From: Strobilurus pachycystidiatus
Taxonomy: Eukaryota; Basidiomycota; Agaricomycetes; Agaricales; Physalacriaceae
Length of the DNA stretch: 64,000 nt
Assembly (NCBI GenBank): GCA_019915135.1
Contig: JAHLMK010000024.1
Span: 186,001-250,000, forward strand
Direction: 5' to 3'
This document shows, one piece after another, positions 22,697-34,582 of this stretch. The notes below the pieces were generated by a model. The model did not search any database. It was not told where the DNA came from and saw only the letters and a list, made by a program, of their open reading frames with translations. The first letter of the stretch is position 1. Each line of letters starts with the position of its first letter. Made by a program: the position numbers and the translations under genes.

Positions 22697-23428
22697 TTAA
22701 GCCAAAAGGGCACCAAGAATGGCAAGAGCACCCAAAAGACCTCCTTGGGCGACGCCAATGGGGAGCGCAGCGTTGGAAGTGGTCGTAGGCGCGTCGGAGG
22801 CCGACGTGGAGGCAGCAGAGCCAGTGGTGCCCGTGGCAATCAAAGTAGTGCCAGCGTGAGTGGCGCTAGAGCGACGCGAGTTAGAGTTAGAAAAAAAGTT
22901 GAGCTTGCGGTCTCTTACGTTGTCGCGCCGGTGGCAGTGGAAGCATGCGAGCCGGAGGAGCTGCTGGTGGTCGAGTTAATGTTGAATACATCGGACTGGG
23001 CGAGGATGGTATTTGGGCTCTCCGAATCCTTGCAGAGGTTGACACGGAATCCGCCACCAGTGGGCCAGCCGGCGCTGGGCTCTCCAAGGGAGACTGTTCC
23101 ATCGCTGCCCTGGACGAGAGCGGCAAGCACGAGGTTGTTGTTGGGCATCACCGTGCTGTCCTGTTCAAGTCGTCAAGGCGGGGCTGTCTTGACATGGGAA
23201 ACCGATCCTTACCTCGTTGGTGAGGAAAACACTAAAGTTGGACCTGTCAGTGTTGACCATGTCCCAGCTCAGTCTGCGACGGGATAATTGTTAGTAGTTG
23301 GCAAGCTCAACAAAATCAGTAACGCACTTGTTCGAGGTGGCAGTGGTCCATCCCTCAGTCTCAGAAGGGAAAGTGACCGAGTAGGCCATCGCAGAGGCGA
23401 CAAAAGCGAAGAAGACGGCGGCGCGCAT
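22697..23428 (-). CDS. GPI-anchored Ser/Thr-rich wall protein (Kre9/KNH1-like)
   Basis: The start MRAAVFFAFVASAMAYS is a classic signal peptide. The mature domain begins SVTFPSETEGWTTATSNKLS and WDMVNTDRSNFSVFLTNE, continues through GWPTGGGFRVNL and ILAQSDVFNI, and fits the Ser-Thr-rich GPI-anchored membrane family (Kre9/KNH1 N-terminal domain) common in mushrooms. A serine/threonine linker (NSTTSSSSGSHASTATG) follows, then a small-residue site and a hydrophobic tail GVAQGGLLGALAILGALLA, the expected GPI-addition signal. Three or four short introns are present. Kre9-type proteins act in beta-1,6-glucan assembly in yeast, but most fungal members of this family are uncharacterised, so the exact role is open. 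Confidence 0.8.
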
Positions 23429-23826
23429 CGTTGATCAAGATGGTGAACGAGAGTCAGGAAGAGAATTAAGGCAAGAAGAGGTCTGGTAAAGGCGAGAGAG
23501 AGAAGCGAAATTCGAAACGAAGGTGGTGGACGTAAAGAAACCTGGCAAATCTAGGTGCCTTCCGGACCGATCTACACGCGATTACCCCTGCAAATGCTTG
23601 AATGCTTCACGCTTTTCACGGCCAATCTGCCCGCGAAAAAAATTGGATTACGGGTATCACTCTCCATGTACGGCTCAAGAATCAAGACGACGGTAAGGCA
23701 GTGCACTCGAATCGAGCGCAAAAGTACACGAAAATAAAACCGAAGAGCTAATGGTACTCATCTTGAGACAAAGGATAACGCCTCGGCGAAAGTTGGCAAC
23801 GTGAAAGACGTACCGCGACGGGAGTG
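23429..23826. other. intergenic region
   Basis: About 400 bp that include the promoter of the wall protein (minus) and the 3' end of the Gemin2-like gene (minus). I see no gene here; a 60-codon plus-strand frame is without features. Confidence 0.45.
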
Positions 23827-25007
23827 TCAGGATTCGACGGCTTTGAGCATCGACTCCGCGTCCATCCACAAGTCGTGCTGCCCCCAAACTCCGATTACCG
23901 TCGCGATTATGATCCAGCATGACTCCTTCTGTATCGTGCCCTCCTCGCTTCCGGCACCCTCCTTGAGCATTACCTTGACAAGTTCCAGACATGCACGAAC
24001 GAGGCTGCGCAACAGGCTCATGTCATCTGCAGAGATGTGATCATCGACCCGTGTCAGCAGGATGAATATCCACTGAGCATGTAGATCTGCTAAGCGCGGG
24101 AATGGCGGCTCTTCCTGGTTGAGGTGTAAGTTGATCCAATGCGTGAAATACATGAGAAGGTGAAGGGACATTCGCTAGAGCGTCTGGGTTAGAATGATTA
24201 CGTGGTTCAAAGGTGCTAGAGCTTGCCTGATCAATATGTTGGAAAAGCATCGGCGTGAGTGGTCTCGGCGTAGGCTTCTGGGGCTCAAACGCCGCTACTA
24301 GAACTTCACCCTCCTCACCGTGCCCCGACGCATGCTCCTCCTCCCTGTCTCCCCTGCCACTGGTAGATAATTCGACTTCAGTGTATGGGATTTCAGACGT
24401 CTCCATAGAATCTTCCCGGAAAGCTCGCATTCCTGGCTTGATCTTGCGCTGCTTCGGCTTCTTTGGCGGATTCCATTCAGATTCAGGACGCCCCGACACG
24501 AACGCCCACCACAAGTCCCGTTCCTTTTTGTCCGGCATCAAGCGTCTAGCAGGAATTTGCGGAAGCTGAACTTGCGACGTAGGTTGGCTCACGTTCTGTA
24601 CGATGTAAGAACAAGAACGCAAATCCCAACAACGATCATACCTTGCGCAAGTTTTCGAAACGTTCACGGAAGATTGTCCGCCACTCTCCCGTTGGTAAGG
24701 AAGGATGCGCGGAGGATTCGCTAAACGAATGCGTCGGCGGTAATGCCCGTTGAGTCTCTTCATAAGGATTGACAACGCGAGTAACATGAGGCAGCTTCTT
24801 TGCATCTCGTCTGATAGAGTGTCGGTAAAGGATAGCCAATGAAACACGAGCATGTTCGTACCGAACGGTGAAAAGATATTGCATGCCATCCATGGGTTCA
24901 CCATCAAAAGTGGCCGGAAGATTCGCGACTGGAAGAATCTGTCGTCCGAGAGAGGGCTCGTCGTCGTCCGAGTCATCGAGCTGGTCGCGAGGTCGTTTGA
25001 GTGACAT
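23827..25007 (-). CDS. GEMIN2: Gemin2 / SMN-interacting protein 1 homologue
   Basis: Spliced minus-strand gene starting MSLKRPRDQLDDSDDDEPSL. The conserved N-terminal part reads DGMQYLFTVRRDAKKLPHVT and WRTIFRERFENLRKN. A middle region rich in charged residues follows (ERDLWWAFVSGRPESEWNPP). The C-terminal helical domain contains LHLLMYFTHWINLH, LADLHAQWIFILLTRVDDHI and ADDMSLLRSLVRACLELVKV, the SIP1/Gemin2 pattern. Gemin2 binds the Sm proteins D1, D2, E, F and G during snRNP core assembly in the cytoplasm. Yeast has the distant Brr1, while many filamentous fungi keep a Gemin2. The gene diverges from the DUF3245 gene over a 116-bp gap. Confidence 0.8.
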
Positions 25008-25123
25008 TGCTGATGCTGGCAGGAGGCAAGGGCACCGACGAATTGCCGGCGGCACGCATCAATCTCACTCTAAGGGTCCAGTAGCACTCAGCTGTGCTCA
25101 GTCCTGCTCAGTCACAGTCCATC
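25008..25123. promoter_or_regulatory. 116-bp divergent promoter region with short repeats
   Basis: The gap between the GEMIN2 and DUF3245 start codons contains TGCTCAGTC at 25095-25103 and again at 25105-25113, with a related CACTCAGCT just before. Their ten-base spacing puts them on the same face of the helix. Confidence 0.5.
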
Positions 25124-26029
25124 ATGGCCGGCGACGAGGATGTCGACCTCGAAACGCTGCAGGCGCAAGTCGACCTGTCAATGTCCTACGCCCACGATCT
25201 TGTCTCTTCTTGGTTCACATCAACCGCAAATACCTCCGCGTCGTCCTCCGCTGCGAAAAACATCGAAAAAGAAATCCTTGAACAAATGAAGCTTCCTCCA
25301 AGGTAATTGACTCGCCGCCTCCCACACCAACTGGATTCGAGCATCATAGGTTGGGCGTCGGTGCATCCGTATCAGAATCTGCTGCCGGCACCTCGCGAGA
25401 AGCAAATAAACTGAAGGGACGTCTGCTTGGCAAGAAGAGGGCTAGGGACGACGACGACCACACCGCTGGCACCAAATTACCCTCGGACAACTCTGACGAT
25501 GGTGAAGAGAGCAGGGCAGGCGCTATCCGCAAGAAACCTCGCACAGATCCCTTTGCAAGCAAATCTAAAGGCAAGAAGAACAAGCCGGATGCGCTTGCTC
25601 CGCCGCCTCCAGCCAAGAAGGCAAAGGAATCGACTCCAACTCCAGCTGTACCGCCAGAAGCATCCACTCCCATCCCAACTACGCCTCGCGAGGAATCACA
25701 AGTAGCCAAAGAGCTCGCAAATATCAGTGGTTCGTGGGTGGTTTCATACATCAGTCGTTTACTCACAACCCCGTGCAGCGCCTGCCTCTCCAACTACTCC
25801 AAAGAAATCACACTTTTCCTTGGCTCTGACTTCTCCAATTCTGGGTGCACAGAAAGCGGCAGGTATACTTCAAACTCCCGTGCTGAACCTTGAAGCGCCA
25901 GTGGGTGAGAGTGACGGAGAAGAGGAGGAGACGGGCAATGGCTCTCCTCAGGCCAGCCAGAAAAAGAAGCGCAAGAGAAAGAGGAACAAGAAGAAAAAGG
26001 GTCCTCTAGGCGGTGAAACATGTAAGTAG
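25124..26029 (+). CDS. DUF3245 domain nuclear protein
   Basis: The start MAGDEDVDLETLQAQVDLSM leads straight into SYAHDLVSSWF, the DUF3245 signature of short fungal nuclear proteins. The rest is low complexity: lysine-rich stretches (KGRLLGKKRARDDDD, SKSKGKKNKPD), proline/threonine runs, and a C-terminal KKKRKRKRNKKKKG that is a strong nuclear or nucleolar localisation signal. Two introns are clear: one joins LPPR to LGVGASVSES, the other joins ELANIT to PASPTTPKKSHFS. The end is uncertain by a few codons: either CK and a stop at 26029, or a splice at GTAAGT (26022) that ends the protein just beyond 26070. Function unknown. Confidence 0.7.
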
Positions 26030-26318
26030 CTAACGCCTGACTGCTGAGTGTTCTAAGCGGAGATTCTCTAGGATAATCTAGGTCTTGTGGGTGTTGTGTG
26101 CTGTACATAACTATTGGAATTCTATCGCGCGCGCCATGGCGAACAGCAGGATCACCGGATGCTAATTCCATTCGCGCCACACACCGCGTGACGTCATCCT
26201 CGATGTCGTCGAATCGGATGAGGGCACCAATGACGGACGTCATGTCAGCCACCCGCCATACTTATAGACGAACTATGAAGAGACTGTCCAACTTAAACCA
26301 GAACCACCATCACTCAAT

Positions 26319-27877
26319 ATGCAAGCAGCCTCATTCCTCGCAGAGAAGATAGTCGGACACGGGACCTCTGAGACGACGGCGGACGTGTCCAACCCAGGCC
26401 AGGATGCGCAACGCTTTGGAGACGGAGACGAGAAGATGCAGGCGCTAATCTGGAAGACGACGGGCCAAGTAGAAATGGGTTGGTTCTGACGTTGACTACA
26501 TTCACGCCTAGTGTTGACCATGCCTCACAGTCGAGACAGCAAAACCAAAGGTCATCGACCCACGCGACGTGGTACTTAAAATCACTGGAACAACCATCTG
26601 TGGCAGCGATCTGCACCTCCTCCACGGCTCGATCTTCCAGCTCAAGCCGGGAGACATCCTTGGCCACGAATTTTGCGGCGTTGTGGAATCCTTGGGGCCA
26701 GAGGCCCAAGGGAAGGGCCTTGATGTGGGCCAGCGTGTCGTCGCGTCCTTCCAAATCGCTTGTGGAAGCTGCAAATACTGCAAAGAAGAGCTGTCTAGCA
26801 TGTGTGAGAAGACGAATCCCGCTGGACTCTCAGAAGCCATGTGGGGCAAAAACACTGCTGGATTTTTTGGATATTCCCACTTAGTGAGTCTTGCGACATC
26901 TTTGGGTTCGCGCCGTGTATTTACCACTTGATTCAAAGACAGGTGGTTATGCTGGTCAGTCACCTTAACATCTCTATGCCGTGATGTCTAACGATATTTC
27001 GCAGGTGGTCAAGCAGAATATGTTCGCGTTCCCTTCGGAGACGTCAACCTTCTCCCTCTGCCGGACGACGTCCCAGATGAGAAAGGCCTCTACCTCAGCG
27101 ACGTGCTTTGCACATCGTACAATGCCGTCGTCGACACGGGTGTAGAAGAGGGACACAACGTCGCGATTTGGGGCGCTGGTCCCATTGGATTGATAGCTGC
27201 CCATTTCGCCTTGAAGCAGAAAAAGGCGGCCAGAGTGATACTCATCGATGGTGTGCAATGGAGGTTGGACTGGGCTCAGCACAAGATTCCGGGTGTGGAG
27301 GTTTTGAACTACAAGGAGCTTTCGAAGGGCGTAAGCGTCACAAAGGCACTCCATGATCTCGTTCCAGGAGGTTGGGATATCTGCATCGATGTTGCTGGAG
27401 GGGAGTACGCCAAGGTTAGAGCTTCCCGATGCCCATGCCATATAACGTCCTCACTATCTATAGGGTTGGGCGCATTACTTTGAAATGGGACTTGGCGCCG
27501 AAACGGACACCTCCGAGATCATTAACGAGATGATCACTTCTACGCGCCATTTCGGTCGGTGTGGTCTAACGGCGGCGTACGCGGGCTTTACCAACCACTT
27601 CAATGTTGGTGCTTTAATGGAACGTGGTATCCGCCTCATCGGTAATGGGCAAGCACCTGTACATCGTTACTGGAAGGAGCTTCTCGCGCAAATACAGGAC
27701 GGAACCCTGGATCCGACAATAATGCTCAGTCACAGAATCAAGCTAGAAGATACGGCGAAGGCGTACTACACCTTCGACGAACGAAGTGAGAAGAACAGGA
27801 TGATGAAAGTGTTCATTGAAACAAAGCATTCTTTCCCAAAGGCGGAGCATACCCCAATCTTGTCTAGAGTGAGGTAG
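26319..27877 (+). CDS. zinc-dependent alcohol dehydrogenase (MDR family)
   Basis: An intact zinc MDR enzyme. Catalytic-zinc and substrate block: GTTICGSDLHLLHG and DILGHEFCGVVESLG. The structural zinc is bound by four cysteines in CGSCKYCKEELSSMC. The Rossmann motif is VAIWGAGPIGLIAAHFAL, followed by an acidic end to strand two (VILIDG), which favours NAD. Later blocks: FEMGLGAETDTSEIINEM and MERGIRLIGNGQAPVHRYW. About 40 residues precede the enzyme core (MQAASFLAEKIVGHGTSE and on), an extension seen in fungal members and not clearly a targeting peptide. The closest described group is formaldehyde dehydrogenase/threonine dehydrogenase-like; the substrate is not known. At least four introns of 45-70 nt; the first joins QVEM to VETAKPKVID. 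Confidence 0.88.
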
Positions 27878-27920
27878 TGGGTCTGTAGCACGCAACGAAA
27901 ATTGTACGATATGTGTATGT

Positions 27921-28889
27921 TTACTTCCGGTTGACCGCTTCTATCGTGTGCTCCCAAAGCAGTTTACCCTCCTCTTCTGTCCCAAACCAGTTCTTCTGCC
28001 CCAGATCTTCGCCCTTGCTTCCTATCCTGTGGGCACCAGCTGTCGTATTCAACACACCGTGCCACATAGATTCACCCGACAGTTCCGAGCTCACGGTAAG
28101 CGGATAAGCCAACCAGATCAACGGCGCTGACCATCGTACACTACGGGATGTCGAGGACGAAAGATAGTTGGTGCGCACCAAGCCAGGATATGTCTGACTG
28201 AACGAAAGGTTGGGGTATAAGGAAGCGAAGCTCTACTCGAACGTTAATGACTTCGCGCGTGAAACAAAAGGAACAAGGCAACTTGCCTGCATCATCAAGT
28301 CGTTATAAGTCGGTGTTATTGTCGCGACTTTCGCCACACTGTATCCGTTCTTGGCCGGGAAATCCTCGACATCTATCTTTGAGCCGTGGCCAGCCCCAAG
28401 GATAGAAACGACCTTCGCGCCGTCGTTCAGCGCTGGACCCAGTTCATGGATGAACTTCCACCGCGCGTAATAGTTCACGGCCATCTTCCTGTCGATTCCC
28501 TGCGCGTTCTCGATACGTCCATCCAAGGCCGCATAGCCAGGAGACAGCACCAGATAGTCTACACCTCCCGGGAACAGCGATTTAATGCGCGACGACACCT
28601 CAGCGATGTCGCTCATGCTGATGGTCACATCGCATTTGATGAACTCGTGCTTCACTTCGGCGCCAGAGGTGGGTGTGGGGAAGGAGGCGATGATTTCCTT
28701 CGCTGCCTTCTCGTTGCGGCCAACGATGACGATGTTGGCGTTGCCATTGGTATGTTTGGCGATACTCTCCGTCATGGCGCGTCCGATACCCGACGTCCCA
28801 CCGACGAAGACAGCAGTGGGAGGTCGTGATGCAGCGACGGAGGAGAAGATGGCCTTGTTTGAGGCGCGTATAGTGTCGAGGAAGCCCAT
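27921..28889 (-). CDS. short-chain dehydrogenase/reductase
   Basis: Two exons. MGFLDTIRASNKAIFSS opens a fungal SDR group with FVGGTSGIGRAMTESIAKH (cofactor glycines) and VIVGRNEKAAKEI. Then YLVLSPGYAALDGRIE, a serine in VVSILGAGHGS, and the catalytic tyrosine and lysine in NGYSVAKVATITPTYN. After the intron come SFSQTYPGLVRTNYL and a C-terminal stretch to EHTIEAVNRK. The arginine of VGRNE favours NADPH. In-frame sequence upstream of the chosen ATG also reads an ATG at 28967 with a hydrophobic run (LISLSLLVLLFAIAL) that would make a membrane-anchored form; homologues begin at MGFLDT, so I prefer 28889. Convergent with the alcohol dehydrogenase, stop codons 43 bp apart. Confidence 0.8.
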
Positions 28890-30259
28890 GTTCGTAAACT
28901 CTCGTAGAGCGATTGCAAACAGAAGCACCAATAATGAAAGAGAAATGAGACGATGGCTGCGAGCCATCCAGGTATAAGTAAGCAAGTCAGAGTAATTCAG
29001 TTCAAGACAAAGCCGTGAAGACGCGTTTCGGTGTCTGTTCGGCACCAACAACGGCATTTGGCCGGCGCCACGCGTCATCAAGAATCTGTAAGCTGTGGCG
29101 TCGATAAATCAGTTCTACTCTTTCTGTTTTCTCTTTCAAGTCTCAACGCAGCAGCCCAATGAGTAGTCTGATGAATTGTGTCTTCTATTACTCTGCGAAC
29201 TCCAGCTCTCCTGATGATAGACATGATCTCCAGATGAGTTCCCCTGCCCTAAACTTGGTGGCCTTTTCCATCTATATGCGCAAGACAATCGAACGTGGTG
29301 CCTGCTTCCGCACCCTGTTCTAGGCTCAACAATGCAGCTAATGAGTCATAGCCTCGGACGACGCTATACTACGGTGTCAACGTTGGGACAGGTGTGAGTA
29401 AAGTCCGATGTACCTCTCGATATTCACTGGTGCTGCCTGGTGCATGATCATTCGTTTTAGTTTGTCTGATGCTTTTCTGGATCTCTAGCCGCCTTATACA
29501 GCTGTCAGATGCTCTTGAATAACTCACTGGAGGTACGTCCACTGGAATACTAATGTCAGTCACGGTGACCCAGTTAACGACGGCGAACATTTGTTTTATT
29601 CAAGACGAAACTTGATGAGCCTTCACCGCGACGCCGAGATCACAGGTTACACATCTCCACCGTAGAGATTCAATGGAGCAAAGCAGGGTATAGTTCTTCA
29701 CAAATTGATATATTGCACACCATTTCCGTTGTTCACAATTAGTGAGCTCGAGCAAGGGACGTTCTATGAGTCATCGACTCAGCCTCACGAATTTTGGTAG
29801 CTCCGGAGGCTTTGATCCTGCAAATCAGGCGCGTTCCTGCTTTTTGCGCGTTTAGGTCCGTTGTCAATGTCAATGTCAACCATCCCTTGCTTATCCATCC
29901 CTTGTCATCTATGGATACCCCTTGCCCTGGTGAATCCCTCGCCTGCCATTCCTTCCCCGCGAGTTCAATAAACTTCCATTAATCACCGGGGAGCGCTTGT
30001 CTAGTCTTGGGCGCTACACCTGTCATGCACTCGCTGAACCATAAGTGGACATCGCCGAAACTCCTGATTTCCTGACTCCTGATAGACGTGTCTCTTTCCG
30101 GATCAGTGTACGATACAATACAATATTACGGCTCCATGATGAGTAGTACATAAGAATAAAGGACGGGTAAATAAGTACCAAGTACATATGCTAAGTGATA
30201 CAGATGGGTATTGTACAACTTGAATTCTGAGAATAATGAGACTGAGGATACGCTGATCC
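28890..30259. other. gene-poor intergenic region
   Basis: About 1.4 kb with only short, featureless frames. It includes the SDR promoter and the 3' flank of the small basic protein gene. A GTCAAT repeat of three units lies near 29863-29880. No transposon, tRNA or conserved coding pattern was seen. Confidence 0.5.
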
Positions 30260-30862
30260 CTAACGGCCACTTCTACGCGTTGTTGATCTGCGCATATTAC
30301 TTGGCCGCTGCTGTTGAGAGGGTCTGTGTCCGCCGGCGGCGCCTCCTCTATGATGCTGAGAGCCCTTGGACCTGCCCGAGGCGTTTGTGGAGCGTCTCGA
30401 CGGGACGGGAGGCCTGCGGTTACTAGATTGACGGCTGCTCGAAAGTGTGGGCCTTCGATTGTTACTCCCGCGAGTACCCATGGCGGGTCTCGTCTTCTTC
30501 CGGCCGAAGAGAGATGATAGGAAGCCTTTGGACTGAGCCCGATGAGCCCTACGTTTGTTGCGGCGTTCAAGATCTCTGGCCGCCTTGATCTCGCGCAATC
30601 CCTGTTCGGTAGCCAGTCAATGACGACACATAGCGTTGATGTTTGTGGGTCCTTACTCTAGCTCGGGCTCGCTCGTCGCCTGAGAACGTTGCGCGCCATT
30701 TGGCTAACCAGCCATGAACAGCATTTGGATTAGGGCGGCGGCGTGTACCATCAGGATTGTACTATGTGGAGATCCCGCGTCATCATTCCGTGTCGAGGAC
30801 TGGGACTCGGGAAGTGAACGTACGTCTGACGCCCAGGTTATCTCTGGCCACTTGATCTTCAT
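30260..30862 (-). CDS. small basic protein of unknown function
   Basis: Three exons (30862-30824, 30761-30657, 30601-30260), all joined in phase 0 by clear GT-AG introns, give 161 residues. The first exon is only 13 codons (MKIKWPEITWASD). Exon 2 continues YNPDGTRRRPNPNAVHGWLA and KWRATFSGDERARAR. Exon 3 adds GLREIKAARDLERRNKRRAH, SKGFLSSLFGRKKTRP and then a disordered serine/arginine/asparagine-rich tail (SSRQSSNRRPPVPSRRS) ending RSTTRRSGR. The ordered, tryptophan-containing N-terminal 60 residues look like a real domain and the tail like a nucleic-acid- or membrane-binding region. I do not recognise the family. Exact phasing and a sensible consensus at all four splice sites support it as a gene. 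Confidence 0.6.
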
Positions 30863-32527
30863 GTCGATGGAGAAAGGCACTTGGAGATGGTGGTGGTGGT
30901 GATGTGGAAGGGGGCGTGTTCCGTGCTGTAAAGTGTGTATATAAAATATCGCGAGATGAAGGCCGTCTGCCCAAAACGGGCAGGCAACGTTGTTCAGTGA
31001 CTACGACCATCTGGATCAGTGGAAACGCACTACGTACAGCGGGGCGACAAGAATCGGCTGGCCCTCCACCTCTGCGACAAGTATCATCAAACCGACTGGC
31101 GCAACTGCGGGCGACGCGACAGATCAGTGCCATGGATGCATTTTTTCCTTCCCTTCCCCACGTTTCTCTCACGCCCTTACCTCATTCTGCCACGCCATAC
31201 AACGGCGAACGCGTTTTGACCACGGGTCGAGGTCACGACCCGGACTTGTGCACTCCGGCGGCCACAGCGTGCGCTTATCGTCGCGCTGTGCCATCGCCAT
31301 AACATGTAGGTCTTTCTCCGAGTCTGGACCGGATTAGATTAATTAATCGCGCCTGAAAGTCCGCTAATATTGTAATGCCTCGAGTGGGCAAGTTAGACGC
31401 GTGCAGGAGGATTAACGTGACTCACTAGCCTCGAGGACGCATCGCCCGTCCTCCCAATTGAAAATTCCTTGCACCTCGGGGTTGCCGCACCTTGATGATC
31501 CGGTAGCACAGCGCATCGCCCCGTATAATTAACCAAGGTGACCACTACCCAAGGATTTTCGTGGTTTCCTTTTTTGATTGTGAGTCTACTTTGTTATCGT
31601 AAATGGGATATCAGCCCTCGTCCAGGTTGCCGGTGATATCTCTCGCGCCACACAGGAATTCAATAGGGTCCCCGCAATTAGTGCGTATTTAGCCCTTCTG
31701 AAGTGATGGTTCATAAACCTGACGAAATAATCACAATAGATATTTCGGAGTGTCACCGAGGAATGCTTGAGCCACCGGTAATTAACACTTTCGCGGAAGC
31801 TAGTGTCTGGCCTCTGAGTCATTTGGCAGGTCTCAAGAATGGAGCGTATGATAGTTCCATGTCTTTCGGCCTTAGGAAAATGAAACAGCATTTCGGACTT
31901 TGAAGAGCCCTGTCTTTGATCCGTCAGACGCTCAGTGAATCTGGCTCTGATCTCAGTGCTACACTGCGTATACGAAGGTACCGACAAACCGCAGAATGAT
32001 CTGCTTAATGACGTCTCCAATCGTTGATTTCCTGTGAGTTTCACTTCAGGTACATTTTATATTGGTTCGCTCGTCGCATTCGCGCGAACGCGAATAACGC
32101 GTCGAATCTTTTGCCACTACGCGCTATGCTTTGACTTTCATTCGATTGTTGATCCCCACTCACAACATTATAGTGACATGCGTCAGAAGGACTTGTTGGT
32201 CCTGGTCCACCGACAGGAGGCATGTCAATGAGCAATTGAGTCCTTGATGCACAGCTCCAGGTTCAGAATGCCGAGATTGTGCTTAGGTACGCGGATGACG
32301 GTAAGCACTGCTTTCACTGCATTTTTTGCGGCGCGATAGTCTGTTCTGTCAACGGTGGGTCCTTCAAACTTTTGACGGTCTCGCGACATCCCGAGGAAAA
32401 CAAGGAGACTAAAAACGGATCTATTATCAGGGATGCCACCCGAGTACAAAAAGACGCGTCAAGTTGGACGGACTTCAGCAAACCGGTCCTACTCCTCCAG
32501 TACTCTTGCACACTCAAACTCAACTCA
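30863..32527. other. gene-poor intergenic region
   Basis: About 1.65 kb between the small basic protein gene and the phosphatase-fold gene, which diverge from it. A 152-codon minus frame (31586-32044) and several shorter ones show no domain, signal peptide or bias. No transposon terminal repeats were recognised by eye. Confidence 0.45.
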
Positions 32528-33284
32528 ATGGCTCACCAACAACGCAACTCGAACATGGTTATGGACAAGCTGTACCTGGGAAAGTCAGTGTCCATCCTTC
32601 CTCAATACTACGCGTCGCTGATTTGAGGCTCTCCTTCCAGCCTAAAGGCGGCGACTGCAACCAGAGGGTTGACTGACCATGGAATAACCCACATTCTATC
32701 CGTGTGTTCAGAGCCCATCCCCGCGGAGGTACCGCAATCTGGCATTCGCCATCGACGCATCGACATCCAGGACGTGGACTACGCGGACCTGCTGATCAAG
32801 CTTCCGTTGGCCGTAGAATTCATCTATAGCGCAATATACAGTGGAGGGGCCGTCCTTGTACATGACGATACAGGCAATGGCCGAGCGGCTGCAGGTGTGG
32901 CGCATTCCTTTCATGATTAGGGACGAGAGCTGACTCCCAGTGCAGTTGTTTGTGCTTATCGTACGCGTTTTTGTTGTCTGATTGCCGAGTGGCTCATCCT
33001 GACACTGAATTGCTAGTTATGTGGTCTCAAAGAATGAGCTCTACGGAGGCGTTGTCGCACGTTCGACATGGTGAGCACAAAGCTTCTGTCGGTCACTGTG
33101 ATGGTTTCATCTGACGTGACGCCTATCAGCCCGCGAAACGATATGGGTCCGTCCTGGATTCCAGCAACAGCTCGTTCTATATGAGCTGTGCGAATACAAA
33201 CCGAGTCGTCAAAACGGCATTTACCTTAGCTGGCGGATTCCTCTGGAGAGGCAGTTGACTGCTGCAGGAATCAGATTCAATTGA
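32528..33284 (+). CDS. dual-specificity phosphatase-fold protein, catalytic Cys absent
   Basis: Five exons spliced with clean phases give about 195 residues. The fold is that of a dual-specificity phosphatase: MVMDKLYLGN, LKAATATRGLTDHGITHILS, RRIDIQDVDYADLLIKLPLA (the general-acid aspartate region), and after the active-site loop VVCAYLMWSQRMSSTEAL, HVRHARETIWVRPGFQQQL-type helices (read as HVRHAARETIWVRPGF). The signature loop HCxxGxxR instead reads HDDTGNGR (codons at 32861-32884): the catalytic cysteine position is GAC, aspartate, while the arginine and glycine are kept. The protein should therefore bind but not dephosphorylate substrates, as in STYX-type pseudophosphatases. The last exon ends IPLERQLTAAGIRFN. 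Whether the frame of each exon is right is supported by the continuous conserved pattern. Confidence 0.75.
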
Positions 33285-33774
33285 TAATTGTAGGCTGCCC
33301 AAAAACTAGACGCGCACAAATGGCGCCACCAATTACTTACTTTTGCTTTTACTTTTCCCTATAATCCTGTTGGTCTACTTATTGTACCAATTATTAGATT
33401 TAGATTTCTTGTAGCACGTACCGCGCTTCTGTTTCATTTACTTACCTGCTGTTTCTAATTCTACAAACCTTCAATCCGTTGGCAAGCGTCCAAGTCGTGG
33501 AGGCCTTGGATATACTGCAGCGCGTACCGCGCTCCCACTGACATGCATCGGGAGGCTGTCCTCTGACACGTCGTGTAGATGGCTCGCTTCCGGTGGAGGC
33601 CACGTAGGGATAGCGGTCTACGTGGTGTGACGGGTCGGCAGGAGAGGACTATATAAGGCAAGAGGCACAGCAAAGCCGAAGCGGGCTTCCAATTTCCACG
33701 CGTCCTTGCTCTCAACCTCGACGACTCGCCTGCCACTTTTTTCTTATTCTCCGTCTCCAGCTTCTCTTCAGCCA
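33285..33774. promoter_or_regulatory. ARF1 promoter region with TATA box
   Basis: About 490 bp upstream of ARF1. A TATATAA box sits at 33650-33656, about 120 bp before the start codon, followed by a pyrimidine-rich leader (CTTCTCTTCAGCC) typical of highly expressed fungal genes. No gene is seen. Confidence 0.55.
33650..33656 (+). promoter_or_regulatory. TATA box of ARF1
   Basis: TATATAA in a GC-rich context, 119 bp before the ARF1 start codon. Confidence 0.6.

Positions 33775-34582
<808 letters not shown>

Noticed and set aside
17398..28889. A secondary-metabolite cluster from two reductases and an alcohol dehydrogenase
   Set aside because: No core synthase, P450 or transporter is nearby, and housekeeping genes lie between them.
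31586..32044. 152-codon minus-strand frame
   Set aside because: No features and no splice-compatible neighbours; low confidence as a gene.
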